A stretch of 64,000 bases of DNA. It comes from a virus. A program made the translations under genes and the position numbers. This document shows positions 58,419 to 64,000 of this stretch, piece after piece. Below the pieces are notes generated by a model. It was not told the origin of the DNA. It saw nothing but the letters and a program-made list of their open reading frames with translations, and made no database searches. The stretch spans positions 30,415 to 94,414 of IMG/VR virus record IMGVR_UViG_3300025012_000053; one strand, given 5' to 3'. Positions within the stretch are counted from its first letter, which is position 1; each line of letters starts with the position of its first letter.

Positions 58419-58420
58419 AA

Positions 58421-58804
58421 ATGAGAAATTTTATATTTGAAATAGATCCGGTAGCTAAACCGAGAATGGTACGATCTGATAAATGGAAAAAACGTCATGT
58501 AACAGATCATTATTGGGCTTTTAAAGATCTTTTCAGGCTACAAGCCAATAAGTACGGATTGAAAACATTACCCGATTCCATAGAATATCTTATCTTTGTA
58601 ATTCCAATGCCAGAAAGCTGGTCGCAAAAGAAAAAGGTAGCTTATGAGGGTAAACCACATAAACAACGTCCTGACCTGGATAACTTCACAAAAAGCTTTT
58701 TTGATTGTCTGTGTGAAGAAGATGACAGTTATATTTGGCAAATCAGAAATCTATCTAAGATGTGGGGATATACCGGTAAGATACTTATCGGGACAAACGA
58801 CTAA
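58421..58804 (+). CDS. rusA: RusA-family Holliday junction resolvase
   Basis: 127 residues, the family's usual length. AKPRMVRSDKWKKR near the start, then HKQRPDLDNFTKSFFDCL with D85, D87 and D95, and a further Asp pair near 101 form the acidic cutting site. It resolves recombination and replication junctions before packaging. Confidence 0.85.
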   Translation: MRNFIFEIDPVAKPRMVRSDKWKKRHVTDHYWAFKDLFRLQANKYGLKTLPDSIEYLIFVIPMPESWSQKKKVAYEGKPHKQRPDLDNFTKSFFDCLCEEDDSYIWQIRNLSKMWGYTGKILIGTND

Positions 58805-58893
58805 TTTAATTGGTTTAATTAGGATGGAACTGGATCGAACCCTTGAGTGCTAAGATCCATTTTCCATTTATAATATTCACTTAAAAAAGCGAT

Positions 58894-59325
58894 ATGAAAA
58901 TTATGACACTAACTTTAATAATCAGCTTGTTTTGTGCCCTTTTAACGGCTCCTCCATCTCCAACCATGGTAATATTCGCACCATCAGAGATAAAGCCCTA
59001 TGAGGCACTATGGAACGCTACCTGTGCTATAGAAAGTAACTTCAATCCCTATGCAATCGGGGATAAGCACATGAAAAAATGGTCATATGGTATTGTTCAG
59101 ATAAGATTATCCCGGCTTGATGACTTTTACAAACAGACCGGGATCAGATATTATGAGACTGATATGTTTTGTCCGGTGAAGTCAAAACAGGTTTTTATTC
59201 ATTATGCAGTAAAAAATCATTATTCTGAATCAGAACGTATAAGCAGAGATTGGAATGGTGGCCCTAAAGGAATGCAAAAGAAATCAACATATAAATATTA
59301 CCTTAAGATAAAAGAGCACTTATGA
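58894..59325 (+). CDS. Secreted lytic transglycosylase/lysozyme-like protein
   Basis: 143 residues. N-terminal signal peptide (about 1-20), then an SLT-like domain: CAIESNFNPYAIGDKH with catalytic E47, SYGIVQI (65-71) and SRDWNGGP (118-124). It should cut peptidoglycan in the periplasm. It is the best lysis enzyme candidate in the window. The signal peptide would let it act with or without a holin. Confidence 0.75.
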   Translation: MKIMTLTLIISLFCALLTAPPSPTMVIFAPSEIKPYEALWNATCAIESNFNPYAIGDKHMKKWSYGIVQIRLSRLDDFYKQTGIRYYETDMFCPVKSKQVFIHYAVKNHYSESERISRDWNGGPKGMQKKSTYKYYLKIKEHL

Positions 59326-59723
59326 ATGAAGTATTAAGTCATGATATGAAACTTCTTGGATTACATATGCCATATGGTGATGATCCGGAGACACCTATTC
59401 TTTGTAGTTACTTTGATGAATTACCGGACCATTTTACCAAATGCCTTAATTTCCGGGATCTTTATCGTCTTAAAAAACATAAAAGAAGCGATAATAAAGA
59501 TAATCTTGAGATCTTTGAAGGGCTTGATGTACTTATTCATGTACAATCAGAAAGTAGATATTATTACCGGATATTACAACCCTATACAGACATGAATAAA
59601 ATGCTTAAATATTTTAAAGATGGTAATCTTTATATTCTAAAGGATGAGCTCAGACAAAAAGAAGAACCGGTTGAAGAACCGGTCCCTGAAAAGAAAGTTG
59701 ATGATACAGAATTGTTGTTTTAA
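59322..59723 (+). CDS. Hypothetical protein, last early-strand gene
   Basis: 133 residues, acidic C-terminus (EEPVEEPVPEKKVDDTELLF) that resembles SSB-like protein-binding tips. Not recognised. It overlaps the preceding gene by 4 bp and meets the opposing giant gene tail to tail with a 4-bp overlap and no terminator in between. Confidence 0.6.
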   Translation: MNEVLSHDMKLLGLHMPYGDDPETPILCSYFDELPDHFTKCLNFRDLYRLKKHKRSDNKDNLEIFEGLDVLIHVQSESRYYYRILQPYTDMNKMLKYFKDGNLYILKDELRQKEEPVEEPVPEKKVDDTELLF

Positions 59724-62700
59724 CGCCATTTATTAGCCCAATGTTCAGTCCACCATGCTTCTGTCTGTGATGCATTTTGCAATTTCATTGCCATATCATG
59801 CCAGGCAGAAGCATATGGTACGGATCTCATAAACTCATTCCAGCCTCTTAACTGTCCTTTCTGAGTGAAAGCAGATTCTTTATCTCCAAGTGCAAGGTTT
59901 GCTGAGGCAAGCATCATCTGACCAAATGCTTCAGTAAACTTAAATGCTCTGGCAAATGATACAGGTCTTGTTACTGTCTCCATTGTACGAAGCATCTCTA
60001 TAGGATTATACTGCTGTGACTGGTTCTGTATAATATAATTCATCCACCATTTTTTAAATGTATCATCATCGTCTTTGTCATCGAATAATGCTAAATAACC
60101 AGCATATGAAAGAGCTATCATTCCAATACTGAGAATAGCATCGACAATATTCTGTTTTTGTTCTGTAGATAATGAACTCCATTTATAATCAGGACTACCA
60201 ATTTTAAGAGCTGTAAGAATAACATTAATAAGTGTTCTCCATCGTCCTTCATTAGTTCTTGCAAGCCATTCATACACATCCATCTTCTCTCCTGTTACTG
60301 GATCTATACGTGATTCTTCCATCTTTTTATATGTTCCAAGATCCACCTCTTCGCGTTTACTGCCAAGGGCATTTATTACAAGCCTCATGAAATATCTCTT
60401 AAACTGGACAAAAGCTTTCCCAAGCACATACAGTTCCAGGTTGGCAGCTTCTTCCTTGCGATATCCCCCCTGCATTCTTTCATGTACTTTCTTTAGTTTT
60501 GCTATCTCATGACCTGTTAATTCTGTTATCGGTGTATAAGATGCTGCACCACTCTTACCTGATTTTTCATATCCCCTGGTACCACCTATCCAGTAAACAT
60601 CTGTTATTCCATTTTCTGTTCTTACCTCATAAGAATCCCATAATGACTTTCCTGTCTTGGGATGCTTAAGATGTTTCATCTGGGCTGTCATAGTAGTAAG
60701 TGATACATATTCTTCACCTATACTATAAAATTTATACATTGATGATTCTGATAATGCCTGGTTACGAGTAGATAAAAGAAACCTTCTGTTAGTAGCATAA
60801 TCATAGTTATCAGGGATGTAATTTAATTTCCTTGCAAGCAGGAACATCTTATTCTTACGAAGATCTCCTATCATTGCATCTTTTATAAATGATCCCCAGT
60901 ACACTCCATCAGCAAAAGCATTATCCGATACTGTAAAGTCAATAGCATCGCCATCTATATGAAGGAACTTGCTTGCTATCGTACCTTTAAGTGCCTCTCT
61001 ATGGGTAAGCATCTTGGCAAATATAGCATTACCGGTACCCTGAACAGGTCTTAACCACATTATAGAAGCACTTGTCCAATGGACTAATGCTTCAAGGATC
61101 TTATCAGGAGATATATTTGCTTTGCCAAATGTTATAGGCTTGCCGGTATATTTAATTGGCTCTACCCTATTTTGAATATCAGCAATAAGCTTCTTCTCAA
61201 GAAACTTAGCAGTATTTTCAAACATAGGTTGACCATTGGAATACTTCTGCAATTCAAGATATACTTTTAATGCTTCTCCAACTACATATACATTATCCAT
61301 ATACTGTTTATGTAACATTGACTTATTGAACTGATCGAACATATATACTGCATTCTTGGTATAGTTACGGTCATTGATAACTATAGGATTATCCATGTAT
61401 TTCAAAGGAAGAGACATGGTAACATCATTATACATCTCAAACTCCTGTTCCGTGAACCATGTAAACTGTCTCTTGGCAGCTTCTTTTATTCTTTTAGCTG
61501 AAAATCGTCCAATAATATTAGCTCCCATTATATCACCATGTCCAGGAATCTTTCCAAGAATCTTTGCTCCCTCTTCATAATTTATTTCTTCATAGGTCTT
61601 CATAGTTTTTGGAAACCATCCGGGATAATATTTCATCTTACTCTCTTCTGTCTTATTCTTATTGAATATATCGAGCCAGGAATAAGACTTACCTTTCATT
61701 ACTGTAGCCTGCTGATTAAGATAAGCTTTTTCTCCAACGAACCATGAAGCAAATGTATTATTAAGAAACGTAAGAAGATCTTGCTTATTCTTATTAAGTC
61801 CTTTCCATTCCGGATCTGTTTCTGTTAATAATCTTTCTTCTTTAACTCCATTCTTTTCGAATTCTTTATACATAAATCCAAAGAGCTCTGCATAATTAAC
61901 ATTAGCCACCCTGCTATATCCTCCCCTGGAAATATTTAACTTTCCTTTCATATACTCTTTAAGAATAGGTTCTACAAATGTATTGAGCCTGAGAAGATCC
62001 ATTTCATGTTTCTGGGTATATGCATTCCATCTCTCATTACGTATTTTTACCCAAGGCTGGAATATTCCCATGTTAACATCAGAATAGTTACCTATCCATT
62101 GTGTTGCCCATCCAATATCTCCCTGTGGATATACATCGAGCTGCAGGGAAGGATCAGATTTTATATGCGCTATCTCTCTATAGAGCTGTGCAAGCCTTTT
62201 CTTTTCCCATTCCGGAAGCTCATCAACACGTATCTTCCTGTCAGTTACAAACTTTCCAAGTATTATCTGGATCTCATTTACTCTTCTTCTATATTCTTCT
62301 TCAGGGCGAAAAGGTGAATCTTTAAGGTTCTCGAATAATTCATCACCTGCCTTATCGGTATATTCTCCTACATTAAATATCTTAGGACTCTTTTCAAGAA
62401 TCTTCTTCATAACATTAGGATCAATACCAGCATCTTTAAGAGCCTGTTTGTCATTAAGGAACATCTTTATCATACTCAGGTATGATGATACTTCAACAAA
62501 CCTGTCCATGTCTTCTCTTTCAGCAACAAATCTTCCCGGGACCCATACTGTCATAAGATCCCTGAATTTCATATCAGGAAACTCAAGCTTGTAAAGGAAT
62601 GCATACCACATAACCTGAAGCTTTGCTCTCTCTCTCTGATTGTCTGAAATATATATATCCTGAATACCATATTTCATTGCTTCAGCGTTGAATCTCTTAC

Positions 62701-64000
62701 CAAAATTCTGACCGGTCTTCCAGTCTATAATACTAACTTTACCATCTGAATGGAATATCATAGAGTCTGTCGTACCGCCTATACCAAGGAGCTCACTATA
62801 TATTGATTGTTCAGGTAAAGCTATTATATCTCTCAAAGCATCAGGGAACCTACCAGGATCTTTAAGTATGTTCACTCCTGCCTGACTTAATATACGGTCC
62901 TGTATGCCTTTATCTTCAAGCCAGGAGTAATGTTCCGGCCTGGTTGACCCTTCACTCATGGATGCAATATCATTCATCTTCTTGAGTATATCTGTTTCAT
63001 TATACCCGAGATTGAATATCTTATTAAACATCTTCTTGAAATAAAGGTGCATGATATTACCTTTTATCATACCCTGCATAAAGTCTTTCTCTCTTCTCTC
63101 TTTGTATTGGTCATAGTTCTGCTCAATACCATCAATAGTAAATTTATGATCATGAGGCACTGTTCCCCAGCGAAGATCTGCCATATGCTGGCCAAAAGAT
63201 ACATTAGGATCAATTTTTGTATTGCTGAACCATGACATTGCACCGCCTACATTATCAGTGATCCTTCTTATCTTACGTGTAATACCATTAACAGAATATG
63301 TTGAAAGCTCTCTTCCTGTAGCATCAGTATCTACTTTTACCCTGGATGATATCTCCTGAATCTTCTTAGCACGCTCCAATACAGCCTTTCTGACCTCATC
63401 CACGTTCGTTGCTACTACCGATTCCACTTCTACCTCAAAAGGCATAGAAACCTTACTATATGCCTTTTGAGGTAGACTACGGAATATCTCTCCTTCTTTA
63501 GTAAATGATGGAGTATAAGGACTATGAAGTATTATCTGCAAGAAATCATATGACAAATCCTTTCCTATATTAAAGAATTCAAGTATCTTGTCTATAATCT
63601 TTCTCAGTAATGACTTCTCTTCTCCTTCTCTTTTGACCCGGTTCATTATCCTGGCAAACTCATCATTAGATAACAGTTCAGCTATAAATTCTTCTTTTGT
63701 CCTTAATCCCATAAATAACATAAGATCCTTTGTTGATGTATCAGGATCATAACCGTTATCAACAAGATACTCCTGTATTGCAATTTTAGCATGAGGAAGC
63801 GATATTAGATTGCCTGTCTTGCTATCTATGCTAAAGTGTTCATTTATAAGAGCCATTATATCTTCACTAAATTTAGCATCTTCAAGCAAACCAAGTACCG
63901 ATAATCCATGAACTATCTCATGAAAGAGAATCCTGTCTATCTTATCAATGTCAAGCCGACCATCATCTTCATAAAGGTTAACAAGATCAAGAGTTATATT
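59720..64000 (-). CDS. Giant polyvalent protein: HExxH protease motif and PD-(D/E)XK nuclease (5' end outside window)
   Basis: At least 1,426 residues. The frame is open to the right edge, so the true start lies outside. The first visible part has ILFHEIVHGLS, an HExxH zinc-protease motif (codons near 63920-63935). Counting from a TTG at 63889, residues 277-430 form a RecB/Cas4-like nuclease: GNIMH, SELLGIGGTTDSMIF (D375), VSIIDWKTG (D389, K391), QVMWYAFLY. The next 900 residues are mostly helical with one hydrophobic stretch near 1270 (ILSIGMIALSYAGYLALF). Such polyvalent proteins are injected with phage DNA. The TTG is not needed as a start. Confidence 0.8.
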   Translation of the reverse strand, partial: NITLDLVNLYEDDGRLDIDKIDRILFHEIVHGLSVLGLLEDAKFSEDIMALINEHFSIDSKTGNLISLPHAKIAIQEYLVDNGYDPDTSTKDLMLFMGLRTKEEFIAELLSNDEFARIMNRVKREGEEKSLLRKIIDKILEFFNIGKDLSYDFLQIILHSPYTPSFTKEGEIFRSLPQKAYSKVSMPFEVEVESVVATNVDEVRKAVLERAKKIQEISSRVKVDTDATGRELSTYSVNGITRKIRRITDNVGGAMSWFSNTKIDPNVSFGQHMADLRWGTVPHDHKFTIDGIEQNYDQYKERREKDFMQGMIKGNIMHLYFKKMFNKIFNLGYNETDILKKMNDIASMSEGSTRPEHYSWLEDKGIQDRILSQAGVNILKDPGRFPDALRDIIALPEQSIYSELLGIGGTTDSMIFHSDGKVSIIDWKTGQNFGKRFNAEAMKYGIQDIYISDNQRERAKLQVMWYAFLYKLEFPDMKFRDLMTVWVPGRFVAEREDMDRFVEVSSYLSMIKMFLNDKQALKDAGIDPNVMKKILEKSPKIFNVGEYTDKAGDELFENLKDSPFRPEEEYRRRVNEIQIILGKFVTDRKIRVDELPEWEKKRLAQLYREIAHIKSDPSLQLDVYPQGDIGWATQWIGNYSDVNMGIFQPWVKIRNERWNAYTQKHEMDLLRLNTFVEPILKEYMKGKLNISRGGYSRVANVNYAELFGFMYKEFEKNGVKEERLLTETDPEWKGLNKNKQDLLTFLNNTFASWFVGEKAYLNQQATVMKGKSYSWLDIFNKNKTEESKMKYYPGWFPKTMKTYEEINYEEGAKILGKIPGHGDIMGANIIGRFSAKRIKEAAKRQFTWFTEQEFEMYNDVTMSLPLKYMDNPIVINDRNYTKNAVYMFDQFNKSMLHKQYMDNVYVVGEALKVYLELQKYSNGQPMFENTAKFLEKKLIADIQNRVEPIKYTGKPITFGKANISPDKILEALVHWTSASIMWLRPVQGTGNAIFAKMLTHREALKGTIASKFLHIDGDAIDFTVSDNAFADGVYWGSFIKDAMIGDLRKNKMFLLARKLNYIPDNYDYATNRRFLLSTRNQALSESSMYKFYSIGEEYVSLTTMTAQMKHLKHPKTGKSLWDSYEVRTENGITDVYWIGGTRGYEKSGKSGAASYTPITELTGHEIAKLKKVHERMQGGYRKEEAANLELYVLGKAFVQFKRYFMRLVINALGSKREEVDLGTYKKMEESRIDPVTGEKMDVYEWLARTNEGRWRTLINVILTALKIGSPDYKWSSLSTEQKQNIVDAILSIGMIALSYAGYLALFDDKDDDDTFKKWWMNYIIQNQSQQYNPIEMLRTMETVTRPVSFARAFKFTEAFGQMMLASANLALGDKESAFTQKGQLRGWNEFMRSVPYASAWHDMAMKLQNASQTEAWWTEHWANKWR

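Noticed and set aside
58815-58860. tRNA-like T-loop (GGGTTCGATCC) on the minus strand
   Set aside because: The T stem does not pair beyond the first base pair and no acceptor or anticodon arm can be folded around it.
1-64000. Integrated prophage or plasmid
   Set aside because: No integrase, attachment repeats, partition or host-type housekeeping genes are visible, although the window shows only part of the element.

Overview
This window looks like 64 kb of a large tailed-phage genome, AT-rich and densely packed with ATGA-type overlaps between genes. It probably infects a Bacteroidota host. Three observations support that host. Several promoters fit the Bacteroidetes TTTG / TAnnTTTG consensus. 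Most starts lack a strong Shine-Dalgarno sequence. One gene (48556-48963) belongs to a family I recognise from Bacteroidetes phages and prophages. The order terminase, portal, scaffold, capsid, then several ring/connector-like proteins and fibres, with an HU/IHF-like gene beside the terminase and no tail sheath or tape measure, resembles crAss-like (Crassvirales) podoviruses. That placement is my inference and no search was run.

Left half (1-35.6 kb, minus strand, read right to left). From right to left it holds small genes and an interrupted radical-SAM gene (33-35.6 kb), then a sugar/radical-SAM island (24.9-32.3 kb) with two small glycosyltransferases, a B12-type and a SPASM-like radical-SAM protein, a methyltransferase and a UDP-sugar dehydrogenase split by a LAGLIDADG intein. 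Next come an SSB-like protein and a GroES-like co-chaperonin, then the packaging and head genes (HU-like, small terminase candidate, TerL, portal, scaffold, major capsid), connector paralogues, and finally fibres: collagen-like, lectin-like, leucine-repeat-like and beta-helix-like. A 790-residue multi-domain glycosyltransferase lies among the fibres.

Centre (35.6-40.6 kb). This is the divergent control region. It carries pairs of 15-bp palindromes with centres 31 bp apart, host-type promoters pointing both ways, a G-quadruplex motif, a GC-rich island, possible structured RNAs, a tRNA-Gln(UUG) and several terminators. It is the best candidate for the switch region and perhaps the replication origin.

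Right half (36.5-59.7 kb, plus strand). Many small early-type genes lead into replication and recombination functions: a stand-alone DnaA DNA-binding domain, a nucleotidyltransferase, RadC, a DnaB-type helicase, an HNH-AP2 homing endonuclease, an SMC/Rad50-like ATPase, an OB-fold protein, a Cas4/RecB-like nuclease with a Cys cluster, an HNH protein, a RusA resolvase and a secreted lytic transglycosylase. From 59.7 kb to the window edge an opposing gene encodes a very large polyvalent protein with a zinc-metalloprotease motif and a PD-(D/E)XK nuclease domain.

The most unusual points are the paired operators, 15-bp-periodic TTTATAAA arrays at late-gene junctions, an intein placed exactly before the catalytic Cys of a sugar dehydrogenase, and five small genes broken by single stops or one frameshift.
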